This document shows positions 1-10,665 of a stretch of DNA of 64,000 nt, in pieces. Origin of the DNA: Plectrocnemia conspersa (lineage: Eukaryota > Arthropoda > Insecta > Trichoptera > Polycentropodidae); assembly GCA_009617715.1 (NCBI GenBank), contig VTFK01000402.1:124001-188000 (forward strand). The letters are read 5' to 3'. The notes beneath the pieces are model-generated. The model was given only the letters and a program-made list of their open reading frames with translations. It was not told where the DNA came from and made no database searches. Both the position numbers and the translations under genes were made by a program. The stretch's first letter is position 1. Every line of letters begins with the position of its first letter.

Positions 1-1335
1 ACGCGCCAAAAACGGGGATTTCCCTTTCAAATTTGCTTACATGTGACAGTTCTTGTCATCTGGCAAGCGCTCAATGCGCGTAGCTCTGTGCGATTAAATA
101 AACAGTGAAATATGTTATAATCACAGTGTTTTTTTTACAAAGTGCCAATTGAAGATGATTCAAAGTGATTCTAGGATAAAATATTAAAAGACAAACAGCG
201 GTGATTTGGCAGTTAAAGGTATACATACCAAAGTTAATTAAACATATAACAATGCTAGTAATAATGAAAAATCTCGTATTAGTGTATACAAAAAGTTATA
301 TTTTACTCACTATATAGTATCGTTTACAGTTTATTTTCAGAATCAATGATAGATCTAATAACATTTACGTACGGCAAACAATTAAAATATGTAAAATAAT
401 ATGTATAATTTTAATATATTTTTTCTTACAGAATACAGATACATTTGTAATTGCATTTGGGAAACAAAAAGTATAAGTTTTATAAAAAACATAACTTAGT
501 TATACTAATATAATACATTATTGACAGCAAAAACATGTTTCTACTATGGGTCAAGGGATTAACAGAAACGAATGAAGTGCCGACCATTGTCAACTCTCGC
601 GGATTGTATATATTTTTATTTATAAATCACCTAATTGTACATGCAAAATTTTCTCTATTCATATTTGCAGATGCCAAAACTAAATAGGTTATAAGTCTTA
701 GATTGTGAAACAATACTTTCGGACTGTTATGTATGTAAGTCCCTTTTAGATGCACCGCTCTCACTACTTACTTAATCTAAATAGGTTTTGCGAAATTTAA
801 TTATTAGCATATATTTATGTTATATATGGGGAAATTAAATATTATATTGAAATTAAAATATTATTTTTTTCTCTTTATAATTAATATTGCAATTTCTTTG
901 ACGTCCATTCTTCACGAATGTACTACTCAAGTCAAGTCGCTCGGCTTAGCCGCCTAGCCTAAGTTGCCTATGTTTTCGAGTCGGCTAATCGACAGTGTGT
1001 AATAGGCCTAAATCGGAAGCAATGATAATGTTTATGTATTATAAAAGTAAAAACTCACTTTTCGGCCTCGGAGCCCGTTGACGGGAATTCAAAATTTGAA
1101 GATTTCACTACGAAGATCGTTTTATGGTTGTTTTCTTCTAATCCTCAACACATTATGTATAATATATATTTAATATTCACTTATAACACACCTATTGCAA
1201 TCCGATTATTTATATTCAGTCAAATGACGAATTAATGAAAATTATTGTCGCGTAGCAAAATTTTATTTATAAATAATAATTATTTAAAACTGTTGTCATG
1301 TTGATGTCGTCCATTTTGTTTTTTCATTGGAAGTG
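1..1335. other. AT-rich non-coding stretch, no gene recognised
   Basis: No open frame of note on either strand. Slightly GC-richer patches lie at 1-110 and about 900-1100. The second is rich in short CTAGCC/GGCTAA-type words but gives no readable protein. The first 110 bases could be the tail of something left of the window; nothing in them decides this. Confidence 0.5.
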
Positions 1336-1344
1336 ACGGCTTAG

Positions 1345-1720
1345 AACAATTATAAAGAGGATTTTTTAAATATTGTGAGCCACTTTATAATACACAACCA
1401 CTTAAAATGTACAAATAAAAATTAATATTTAATAAAATTATTAGATTGTGGACACGGCGTCCCCACTACCGGTCTTCGCGGAAGTCAAGCCGAAGGCGTG
1501 AGGACCGCGCGTATGCATCTCAATTGCAACAATATATTTATATAGCAATGGTTAAATAATATTTAAAATCACTTTATAATACACAATAATTTAATATATA
1601 GGAATGAATGAATTATTTTTAAATTATGAATATTAACACAAAATTAAACACTATTGAAATGGTTAAATATTCATTATAGTCACTTTATAACGCACAATAA
1701 TTAAAAACATTAAAACTTAT
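1345..1720. repeat. Diverged tandem repeat carrying CACTTTATAAYRCACAA
   Basis: The word CACTTTATAATACACAA starts near 1380 and 1569, and its variant with ACGCACAA near 1680. Each is followed by an A/T-rich CACTTAAA/TAATTTAA/TAATTAAA block. The last two are preceded by the same GGTTAAATA block, giving spacings of about 189 and 111 bp. A short GC-rich insert near 1450-1510 separates the first two units. This looks like an old local tandem duplication; no family is recognised. Confidence 0.55.
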
Positions 1721-1749
1721 TCGAAAAAAATGTAACGAAACACAGCTAT

Positions 1750-1936
1750 TCAAAAAAAAATATTTTTTATCAAAGGTGATGACATGTATATTTGATTACA
1801 AAAAAAAATATTTTTTATCAAAGGTTGACGATTTGTATATTTTTTAAATATCTATCTCTAATTCGAATTATCTTGATGCATGTTTGTTGTTTATTTTTAG
1901 AATATCTATCTCTTAATTCAATTTATTTTAATGAGA
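1750..1936. repeat. Two adjacent local duplications (48 bp and about 54 bp)
   Basis: An A-run plus TATTTTTTATCAAAGGT block starts at about 1751 and again at about 1799, a 48-bp period. Immediately after, ATATCTATCTCT followed by an AATTC block occurs at about 1848 and again at about 1902. Together they make a short patch of two different direct repeats in series, probably from replication slippage. Confidence 0.6.
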
Positions 1937-2605
1937 GTTTACCCGAGGTCATAATACCCGAAGGTCACCGTTGTAATAATGTTGCCCTACTAAAAATATA
2001 ATGTCGATGATTTGAAGTTTATTTATATGAAAAATATTATTTAAATCTATTTTATACATGGCAAATTTACGAAATTTTCAAATGACGTTTTCCGTTCAAA
2101 ATAGTAAAAAATGGATATATTTTTATCACATATCGATAATATGTCAATGTATATTGCCATATCTTGAAGAAACTTGAAAAAAAACATAACATGATACATA
2201 TTTTTGATAATGAAATCCCATACGTCAGAGGACGCCAACCTGTCGTATGCGGTGGGTAAGTACATAGTATAATAAATATACTTGTACCCGAAACAAATTC
2301 AAGTAAAATTGCTTTTTTTGGTCTCAAGATTATTATTTTTATTAAAAATTTATATATTGTAGAATATCAGAGTTTCTCAAAAACATTATTAGATAAACTA
2401 AAAATAAATATCTTGTTAAGAGTTTTAAACATATACAAATTTGGTATAATTTAAAGGTCATATTCACGACTATTTCGAAAAAGTGGAAATACGTCTTATG
2501 TAAAGACCACACAGTATTTTTACAACAATGGAAGAGAGATCTCGGGACTAAACAATAGCGTTAATAATTATACATATTTCACAGCTACCTAATAGCATAT
2601 CCGTT

Positions 2606-2830
2606 ATGTCATGGAAAAAATACTCCTCGTTAGGAAAAGATGCGCGCTACGCTGCGCATAATACTTTTGCTACTGCGATCGCCGTAGTGGATATCTTGAC
2701 ACACATTTTGCAAGTGTGTCTAAGAAGCGATGCAATTGCCTCTCAAACATCTGCGATTCTCCAAAACATTATAAAATATGTGACTCAGCAAATACAAGCC
2801 AGGACATTGCATCCATCAGCAGTTTGTTAG
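2606..2830 (+). other. Unassigned 74-codon ATG ORF in a GC-richer patch
   Basis: An ATG-initiated open frame runs for 74 codons in a patch with clearly more G+C than its surroundings (about 2600-2960). The predicted peptide starts MSWKKYSSLGKDARYAAHN, has an alternating hydrophobic middle (AIAVVDILTHILQVC) and ends HPSAVC. I recognise no domain. The opposite strand over 2769-2972 is also open for 67 codons. It could be a small gene, an exon or a transposon relic. There are no visible splice signals, promoter or poly(A) context, so it is reported as coding-like only. Confidence 0.2.
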
Positions 2831-2972
2831 CATAATTATTACAAGAATGCAGCACTACAGATCCCAGCTGCTCCACAAAAGCACTGAAGACAATAATACA
2901 ACTCGACACGCCAGCGAAGACTCTTCGACTTCCAAGACTTACCATTTTAATTACACCGCTGGATAGTGGCAT

Positions 2973-3725
2973 CTTCGTTTCTCTATATATGCATATAGTA
3001 ATTTATACATACATATATGATTATAAAATAGAATGTTACCAGATTTTCCGGCATCTATTTGGCTGCAAAGTTTTTTGGCCGTTTTTACCAAATGTTTTAA
3101 ACTATTATTTATTGCAGGTTTTTCATTTCAATTTAAAGCTTTTAAAAATTAAATAAAACAATTGGATATTTTTCAATAAATTTATTTTAATCACAATTTA
3201 TAAAGATTCTTTTGAAGCAGCTGCAGGTAATTTTATATACATATTCATATAACAATAATTACAATTTTCCTAAGTAATAGTGGCAATAGACTATTCTATT
3301 AGGAATTTTCTTGTCTGATCCATCAAATCGATTAAATTTAGTGTACTTTAAAACGAGTCTGTAGCTACTGTTACTCTGGCAAATTGAAATAAATATTATA
3401 CGAGATTACCTGTAACTGTGATTGTGTACACGTAAGTACTATAAAATTAATTTAATAAAAAATATTCAATGGTTTAATTTAATTTGAAATGAAAAAGTGT
3501 TAATTTGATTTGTAAATGTTTTTCTGTAATGTAAAACCTGTATCAATTTCTACAGATTACGCAATTGTTTTCACGAGTTAGTATACTAAAACAATTACAC
3601 GCTAATTAAAAATATCATTTTTTTAAATAATTATATTAAAAGATACGCGTAGATTACGACAAGGATTACAATTAATAAAACATATTAAAATAACGAATAG
3701 AGCAATAATATTAAAATCTCGATAT
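2973..3725. other. AT-rich non-coding stretch
   Basis: Low-complexity A/T DNA with no supported feature on either strand. Confidence 0.5.
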
Positions 3726-3727
3726 TT

Positions 3728-3850
3728 ATTCCTCAGGAACAACAGACCAATACCACCCTATGTTCTTACACATACCGGTACAGCCCCTCAGGGCAACTGT
3801 CCAATCGCATGGTAAAAACGTAAGAGTACGTGATGAGCACGCGTGGAACG
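3728..3850 (-). other. GC-richer island with a short coding-like minus-strand frame
   Basis: About 120 bp of higher G+C in otherwise AT-rich DNA. The minus strand reads LPCDWTVALRGCTGMCKN, then GWYWSVVPEE and a TAA stop close to 3731. The frame has a plausible amino-acid composition but is short and has no upstream extension that I can follow. It may be the 3' end of a decayed transposon ORF or simply a GC-rich repeat piece. No family is recognised. Confidence 0.2.
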
Positions 3851-3889
3851 ATGTTTTTGAGCACCGGCTGTTAAAACTAAGTTTAAAGT

Positions 3890-5028
3890 TATTTTAATTT
3901 CGATCCTGTTAAACTCTTGCGAGTTTGCCTTCTGAGAAGTAATAATTGTTTTTGTTTCCTCCTATTCGACCGAAATTCGGTTTAAATACACTTTAACCAA
4001 TACTCTAATATCAAAAGTTCCTAGTAATATTTGTAAGGATAGCTAACATATTTTCAAAACATAACTGTAATATCGAAGTGCAGACATGCAGACAAACTAT
4101 GGAGCAATATATATAGCAATATATAAAAAATTAAAAAAAAAATTCATTAGAAAATAATGCAATGCTATTTTTTCTGTTACTAACTAAAGATTGGTTATAC
4201 TAGAAAATAATATTGAAATAAATAATTATTGAAATGTGTTAACAGGTGTTTTATATTTTATTTTTTAGATTAAATATATATGAAAAATATATTTTTTTCA
4301 CTATTGGTAACAACTAAATAGGACTGCTTTTTATTACCTCACATCATTGAGAATACACAAAAATATTTTATAACACCTATGTATAATATAATTATTTAAA
4401 AATGCAAATCTAGAATTTTTCCAAAAAAAAAACAATTTTAATACCGCCTACCATATAAATCTGTAACACCATGTGTTTTAGCGATATTTTTTGGTTCTTA
4501 TATGTTTAACACATCATTACAGCCAAAATCCAATTTTTTATGTTTTGTCTTAAAAAATTGACAAATATCAATCGACAACATTTCTTACATGCATAAAAAA
4601 TCACATATATCGTACACAAAAATAATTCTAATAACCAAACCATTTGTTTTTCATCAATGGTGTTTACGAATTATAACACGCTCTTATGTGGAAGATGAAT
4701 TTGCAATTGTTTGTTGTTGAGGTTTTATACATTTTACATTTATTTATATATAAAAATACTAAACAATAAAACTTTGTAGCAAAATACGATGTTACATTTA
4801 ACTATGTATAATTTATAATATAAACATATTCTTCGACTTCTTCCACGGCGCAACAACCGCTGATCGTCTCCACAAATCATCAACTAACGCAACCAAAAAC
4901 ATCGAAGCTACTACTCACAACCAGAACGTTTCAATTGTTTGTTTAATATTTTTTTGTAGATTTTGGTAAATATATTAATTAAAAAATGGTATTTTACTTC
5001 CAATTTGAATTTTTATTTTATAAATGTA
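3890..5028. other. AT-rich non-coding stretch
   Basis: No supported gene or repeat. It holds runs of A/T with several oligo-A and oligo-T tracts, and a short less AT-rich patch near 4840-4930 without readable coding potential. Confidence 0.5.
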
Positions 5029-5029
5029 A

Positions 5030-5450
5030 AGACGGAATAGCGTAATCTGTAACGTCTTAGACTAATAACTCTGAGGTTGCGGGTTCGAGCCACGGCAGCG
5101 GCACTCGAATTTTTTTTTATAAAAATGCGCAATTAATAAAAAAAATCAGCCCTAGCTACCTATTGATTATAAATTGTATAGCACATAATAATTTATAATT
5201 AATAATATAGATGTCATCGATTCCCAGATTTTCAATCTTGTGGGTAATATTTTTTAGTCTTATTATGTGATTGTAATATTTACGTTGTATGTATTCGGAA
5301 GATATAATAAAAAAAAAAATGTAATTATATATATATATATATATATAATTGATTATATATATATTATATATATATTTGCCCGTTGTAACGTATTGAGCAT
5401 ACGCCTGGCAGGTTACAACGGAAGATATAATAAATAAAAAAATGTAATTA
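5030..5450 (+). mobile_element. tRNA-derived SINE, copy 1 (tail disrupted by TA microsatellites)
   Basis: Retroposed short element whose head resembles a tRNA. It starts GACGGAATAGCG at 5031 and has a B-box-like GGTTCGAGCC at 5082-5091, preceded by a tRNA-like anticodon-arm region around 5056-5075. The head is followed by a GCACTCGAATTTTT linker and a body containing AATATAGATGTCA. The tail contains GTAACGTATTGAGCATACGCC, AGGTTACAACGGAA and an A-rich 3' end. Copies at 19,139 and 48,281 share the same order of blocks. The GGAAGATATAATAAA tail block occurs twice here (about 5296 and 5421) with (TA)n between, so the tail was duplicated or interrupted. Not a functional tRNA gene, because no acceptor stem closes. 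Confidence 0.85.
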
Positions 5451-6050
5451 TATATATATTTTCCATGTAAATTTTCTGTAAATATATTTTCTATGTATTT
5501 ATATCTATTATATGTATGTAATTTGTATCACTATATATATAAAAAAAAAAATTTAAATAATTTTTGAAATGTTTTTAATTGCATTTTTTTATTAATATAA
5601 CATACGTGTAACATTGTTTCCACCTACGCTGCAGTGATTGCAGCGTAGTTAGAAACAAAAACAACACACAATCGTATTTTCGTGTGACGTATATGACTCG
5701 ACTCTAGCACGAGCGAATGTATATCTGTAAAATTGAAAGCCTTGGCATACACTGCTAAAAGAGAAGAAAGATATGGCGCCCATATTTAAAAAACCGTGTT
5801 TTTTTAAATATGGGAAACAATAGTTGCCCGGATATTCGCATGTTTTGGTTTTGCTAATCAATAAACATGGTGAATCATGCGTGCGGTACTTGGTTTATGT
5901 TTTCCGGTAAATAATAAATGTCAATACCGGTATTGACTGTTTTTTATTTCGGTAATACCGGTATTAAAAATTCAGATACTATTGCAATCTTTAGTTTAAA
6001 CAGAAAATGTACATTTCGCAACTGTCAAAATGTGTTTTATATACTATTTA
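5451..6050. other. AT-rich stretch with two AATACCGGTATT palindromes
   Basis: Mostly non-coding. Two perfect palindromes centred on ACCGGT lie 30 bp apart: 5921-5936 (16 bp) and 5953-5966 (14 bp). A minus-strand 70-codon open frame at 5649-5861 has no recognisable content. Confidence 0.5.
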
Positions 6051-6054
6051 GAGC

Positions 6055-6703
6055 AGCATATAATTCAACTAGCGCCTATCAGGAAAATTAAATTTTTGCT
6101 AGTAGAAATATTTACTGGTGGGAATGTATTTGTAATTCATAAGTGAAAATATAACTTCACTGAAACACTAACGTTGATACGATAAATAATGATAAATATG
6201 AAAATGTATATATTACAACATATGGAAAAGTTTACTAGCACCTAATAAATAAAATATGTTTTTACTGCTAAAAATATATATTAACCAGTGAAAATTTATT
6301 GCTATATAATTTTACTAAATTGACATATTTAAAAAAAATATTTTCGGTAATGATTCGAGACTGCTTTTTTAGATTTTCTTCAACCATTTAAACGCCAGTG
6401 ATTCACTGGTTGATTATTTTTTAAGCAATTTTTTTAAACAATTTAATGAAATATTTACATTTTTTTTAATTAATAAACATTAGCTTCATTTATTAGTAAA
6501 CTAAGTATTTAATATATATTTTTTTAGAATGCGATACTGACGCGTGAATAAAAGTAACAAGTAACTCACTAAAAAGTCGCTGGCGTTTAAAGTGTTAAGC
6601 GTTCAGGGGGTATCCCGTTCGATTTGATTTAAATTCATAGTATTTCATTAAATGACATAAATTTTTTGCGGCCAAATTCAAGAGGGGCAAATGCTCCTAC
6701 CTG
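6055..6703 (+). mobile_element. Interspersed CACTAGTGAAAA repeat, copy 1, split by a MITE
   Basis: The left part (about 6055-6350) starts GCATATAATTCAACTAGC and holds several words of the form CTAGTAGAAAT and CCAGTGAAAAT. The right part (about 6620-6703) contains TTCATAGTATTTC, AAATGACAT, GGCCAAATTCAAGA and ends CTCCTACCTG. Read in reverse complement, the same blocks occur in the same order at 36,550-37,015. The end read inward (CAGGTAGGAGCATTTGCC) resembles the CAGGG-type end of hAT elements, but no convincing 8-bp target duplication was found. The element is non-coding and was interrupted by the MITE at 6384-6594. Confidence 0.65.
6384..6594. mobile_element. piggyBac-like MITE (211 bp) nested in the repeat
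   Basis: Terminal inverted repeats CCATTTAAACGCCAGTGA (6384-6401) and TCGCTGGCGTTTAAAGTG (6577-6594) match at 15 of 18 positions. The right end is flanked by TTAA (6595-6598) and the left by TCAA (6380-6383), one change from TTAA. TTAA target duplication is the hallmark of the piggyBac superfamily. The interior is A/T-rich and non-coding. Confidence 0.6.
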
Positions 6704-6930
6704 TATATATTATAATTTTATTTCCAGGACTAAATCAAATAAGTAGAACGCTTCTCTTGGTAACTGTCTGATTGGTAGACAGGACAAAGGGAAGCACAAC
6801 GAAATAAAGCATCGTTTGCAAAAAGCACCGAAGGAACTTCTGCTGCGAGCAAGAGTGATATCGACGCTGGAAATAAAACGAAATCAAACACAAAAAGTGG
6901 TAGAATAGCGCATCACAGGCGTCTGTAGTC
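6704..6930 (+). promoter_or_regulatory. Candidate upstream promoter region
   Basis: About 230 bp between the transposon-derived repeat and the candidate first exon, with rising G+C towards the exon. I see no TATA box at the expected distance from 6931. Its promoter role is inferred only from its position next to the initiator-like sequence and the GC-richer exon. Confidence 0.3.
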
Positions 6931-7035
6931 AGTCGGAGCGCGACCGTCGGTTTGCGCGGGCGGACCGCTACGAGCCGGTTACATTCGTCTGTTCACACAA
7001 TATACCGACACTCGGTTAGTTCCAAACTTCGAGCT

Positions 7036-7119
7036 ATGTCGTTCGCACGCGCTCGGCACAGGTTATTGGCAATATTCTCAGCGAAAAGTTGCGGAACCGC
7101 CTCGACAACCAAACCATAA
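7036..7119 (+). CDS. Upstream ORF 1 (27 codons) in the candidate 5' UTR
   Basis: ATG at 7036, stop TAA at 7117. The 27-residue peptide begins MSFARARHRLLAIFSAK and is basic and serine/alanine-rich. It is more likely a regulatory uORF than a protein. No homology is recognised. Confidence 0.25.
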   Translation: MSFARARHRLLAIFSAKSCGTASTTKP

Positions 7120-7323
7120 ACACGCCAAAGTTAAATGACCTCAGAGAACAGCCAACGCACGTTGCGTTGAAGGCGAAGACGACAAAATAAAATACGCGAA
7201 AAAGTGCATTCAATTGTTCATATTTTTTAGTGCTTACATATTAACAATAGTGAACTTGAACAAAATTCTCATTCCAGTGTTAGTTTACTCTACTTTGTAT
7301 ATTTTTTATTAGTGCGGAGCGTA

Positions 7324-7386
7324 ATGCGTCGGGATTTGTGGATTATATACTACTTGGCAGTGCGGACGTGCATTTTTGTTAAGTGA
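7324..7386 (+). CDS. Upstream ORF 3 (20 codons), signal-anchor-like
   Basis: ATG at 7324, stop TGA at 7384. The peptide MRRDLWIIYYLAVRTCIFVK has two arginines and then a hydrophobic run, so it resembles a signal anchor. At this length that may be coincidence. It lies in the same putative 5' UTR as the other uORFs. Confidence 0.2.
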   Translation: MRRDLWIIYYLAVRTCIFVK

Positions 7387-7499
7387 TTGAATCGTGCAAC
7401 TTTATTGTTTTTCGACGATGGCCTCATTGTTCGAATATGCACAAACGAACGTGTTTTTGCGATAATCGAGCGATACGGATATGACATCGGGTGAGTACA

Positions 7500-10480
7500 T
7501 TTTTTTTAAATTAATAAACACACCAGAAAACGATTGTTCATAGTCCAGATTATAAATTAGTGGGATTTTTTTTATTCGTTAGCTTAGCTTAGTCAAATTT
7601 CTATCAAGCTTTGTCAAATATATCACATCTCAATTACTTATTCAGTACAATGAAAAAAGGATATTGATAGTAAAACGGTTGCATACATTAGATTAACGAA
7701 ACTGATGTTATAAATTCAAATCTTGCTATTTTATTTGGCATTTATCGCCTACGTGTGATTTGTCAAAGCAATTACAATAATTTAAGCGAATCATCTCTTT
7801 GATCTCTTTAAATATTTGCAATTGGTGAGTGCAATTTATTTTGTAAATACAGGTGCAAAACCAACGGTTTAATGCTAATATGAGCTAAATATAAAATATA
7901 TTTTGTATAAAAATAAATATCAGAAAAAATAAATGAATAGATGAAAAATTAAAACAAAAAATATTTGAAAATATAATTATTTAACGTATCTTAGTTACAT
8001 TCTAACAATTAAAACAAAAATAACGAAAACGGTCGCTATTACGTCACATATTTTCATTATGTGAGTAACCCTTACATAAATAAGCGTCTAGTTTTTGTTA
8101 CTGGCTTCGCTTTCAACACTTGACCATAGACTATTTTTTTTCACCTGTCAGTACATGTAAAATAATTAATTAAGATACTCCGTAATATTGCAAAAATCAA
8201 TCATTTTTCAAGTATTTTTTCTCACATTGAACCACTGTTTTTGTGATTCATTTATTGTCATGAATCGCTAAGAATCAATAACATTTAGGGGCTCAATGTC
8301 TCAAACAGCATAATATGCCTACCAACCTTAACTAAGCCATTAATAGCTTTTTCTCAATAAAATGCACATATTTCAACTGGCTCTTGAATCGATAAATTTA
8401 TTTTCTTAACTTTTAGATAAATCCATTCAAGTACAATGGTCTTAAAAAATAATGACATTATTTCAACATACACAGTTTTCAATATTGAATAGTAAATTCG
8501 TATTTTTAAATTTTTGTGTTTAACGACAAAAAATACCCTTTTACCTGATAAAATTATCATTAAAAAAACTTTTTACGCAGCTGCATTGTATGAATTTTAT
8601 ATGAAAAGAAATACAACAGCTGCTACGACATATTGAATGTCAGTGGTTTTAATTTTATAAATGAGCCACACAACTTTTGCCATGAAATAGTCATTCGAGC
8701 CGAAACTAAAACATATCCAACGTTAATCATCGAATACTTATCAAACCAGATTATTACTTTGTAGTCTAGTCCCTAAAGATATTTAAAAAATATTTGCAAG
8801 AGTTGAAAAAATACTTTCAAAAATAAGATCACTGGAGACAATTTTTTTTATTGTAATGTGACTAAAAAAACAGTTTCTATTTTATGTGTATGGTGGGAAT
8901 TTGAAAAAAGACTATCTCTATTTGAATAGACATATATTCTCCAACTTATCAACACATAAAAATCTGCAAGCTTAGTTAGAAAGTTTAATTGCAGTCTTTA
9001 TATTACCTAAACTTGGCCTTTTTAAACTACTTCCTGTTTCTATCAAAGAAACATTTTGAATGCAAAAATATTGAACTAACTAGAATAAGTGAAATCAGAT
9101 ATTTTGCTTGTTTTATTTCTAATCCAGAAAATTATCACAAAATGTACAGTAGTAATTCATTAGAAAGGTTGAAGAAGGTTTAAGACGATGATAATTATAT
9201 ATGTATATATATAACAAAATCGACAGTACTGAAAAATGTGTACTTCTTAATATCCTATATTTCTTGTTTATAATGGCATTTATTATATGTATTTTTATAA
9301 ATACTTAAAATACAAATTGGATCTAGATTAAAAAATAGTTCGATACTATATTATCGTATTGTAATAAAAATGTATATACATAACTACATAGTATGTTTTA
9401 AAAGTTGCTTTAACGAAAACATTCACAATTGAAAGTTTTGTAGGAAAACTAGTGTTGCTAGATTGCTCCATTTGCGAGAAAATAGAAAGACAAGTAATAT
9501 TAAATCAATATAATTTTATAGTGTTTTTTTAACTATGCTTTTAAAAGACATTTCATTATCCTTAGTAATTATGTGATAATAATAATAGTCCGTGTCAAAT
9601 ATTTTCAAAATTGTTTTTATTTATTAGCGTCAACGCGACTCTAAAGATTCGTATCTCAACATTTTTTTAATATAAAGGAATACTATATATTAAAATTATT
9701 TTAAATATATAATTAATATTTTTTTACTCTTTCCATATATAAAGAGTCATTGCTTTATTTGGCATCCAGACCAGACACTGCACTAATTTATTGCACAAGG
9801 GACACAGTCCCTCGAGCTTCGCAATTGATGAGAATAGTTTTGAACAAATTCCAGTATCTTGGAAGCTTTACTTTAAATTGTATATATGATGATGGAATCT
9901 GAAATTAGTTCTTAATAGGACTACTAAATACAAATAACTTCAATAACACAAGAAAGTTTAGTTAAGTTATTGGGTCAAACGTGTTGTTTTATTAAAAATG
10001 GGAATAGCACGCTTTACGCATTTTTCGACATTAAAATGACGTCATGTCATTGATGAATAATATTGTAAGTGACTATTGTTTGTAACTATTTGTATGAGAA
10101 TTTTCCAATTTTCAACGCTTAGTAATAAAAATAATGTACCTCGTACTGATTATTTCTTTAAGATTTTGTTCTTATATATAATATTGTATAACCCGATTTC
10201 AATAACAATAATGTATTTTACAACTCGTAAAAAAATATTTCAGTTATAAGTATTGTTAAGATACATATGTACACATAAATATATTAAAAATAATTATAAT
10301 AATGCAACTATGAAGGACTAGGTCTTAATCAACTAAAGTCTAGAAAAACACTTGATCCTCTTATAGTTTATATTAGTTAGAAATCTTTAATTAAAAATAT
10401 GTTAATATTATTAATTATTTCATTTTAAAATTAGGCTTACTGAAGAGTATACCTAAGGTTTTTTATTGACAATTAGGTGT
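7500..10480. other. AT-rich intronic sequence, nothing assignable
   Basis: No gene or TE family is recognised. There is one imperfect hairpin at 8577-8623: GCAGCTGCATTGTAT pairs with ATACAACAGCTGC across a 19-nt loop with a 2-nt bulge. The open frames at 8354-8560 (minus) and 8989-9183 (plus) are A/T-rich and look like chance frames. Confidence 0.5.
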
Positions 10481-10481
10481 C

Positions 10482-10665
10482 TTAACCATTTCATGCCTTT
10501 GAACGAGCAATTTCGCGCGCGGCGCATGTGTCGTATCGCACCAACCCGAGCGTTGCTCGCCTGTTTCGACGTGTATGCATTAAATACGATAAACAAACGA
10601 GATGCGCTCTCCAGTCGCCGCTTGATACTCGTAGAGATTTACGCATATGCGCCATAGGGTTTTTG
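10482..10665. other. GC-rich island with a TTAACC... edge, unassigned
   Basis: Starts TTAACCATTTCATGCCTTTG at 10482 and continues with CpG-dense sequence to about 10,660. A TTAA followed by CC.TTT is reminiscent of piggyBac-type ends, but no matching inverted end with a second TTAA was found nearby. ATACGATAAACAAAC occurs at about 10,587 and again at about 10,797, so a local repeat is present. The 63-codon plus frame here does not resemble a known protein. Confidence 0.25.

Larger units (their letters stand above)
6931..7490 (+). other. Candidate first exon: long 5' UTR, possible start codon, splice donor
   Basis: A block of roughly 560 bp with much higher G+C and CpG than its surroundings. 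It begins at an arthropod initiator-like TCAGTC (6929-6934, +1 A at 6931). It ends at ATGACATCGG followed by GTGAGT (donor at 7491), a consensus 5' splice site. If ATG 7481 is the start, the exon encodes M-T-S plus one base and the intron is phase 1. Five short ORFs precede it: 7036-7119, 7135-7170, 7324-7386, 7418-7465 and 7437-7484. The stop of the last overlaps ATG 7481 as ATGA. The protein cannot be identified from four codons, and the exon could be entirely untranslated. No acceptor or second exon is recognised downstream. Confidence 0.5.

Noticed and set aside
5031..5100. Possible tRNA genes at the three SINE heads
   Set aside because: B boxes and anticodon-like arms are present, but there is no closing acceptor stem. 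The same downstream body follows in all three, so they are SINEs.
8577..8623. Hairpin considered as a pre-miRNA
   Set aside because: The stem is only about 13 bp with a bulge, too short for a typical animal precursor.
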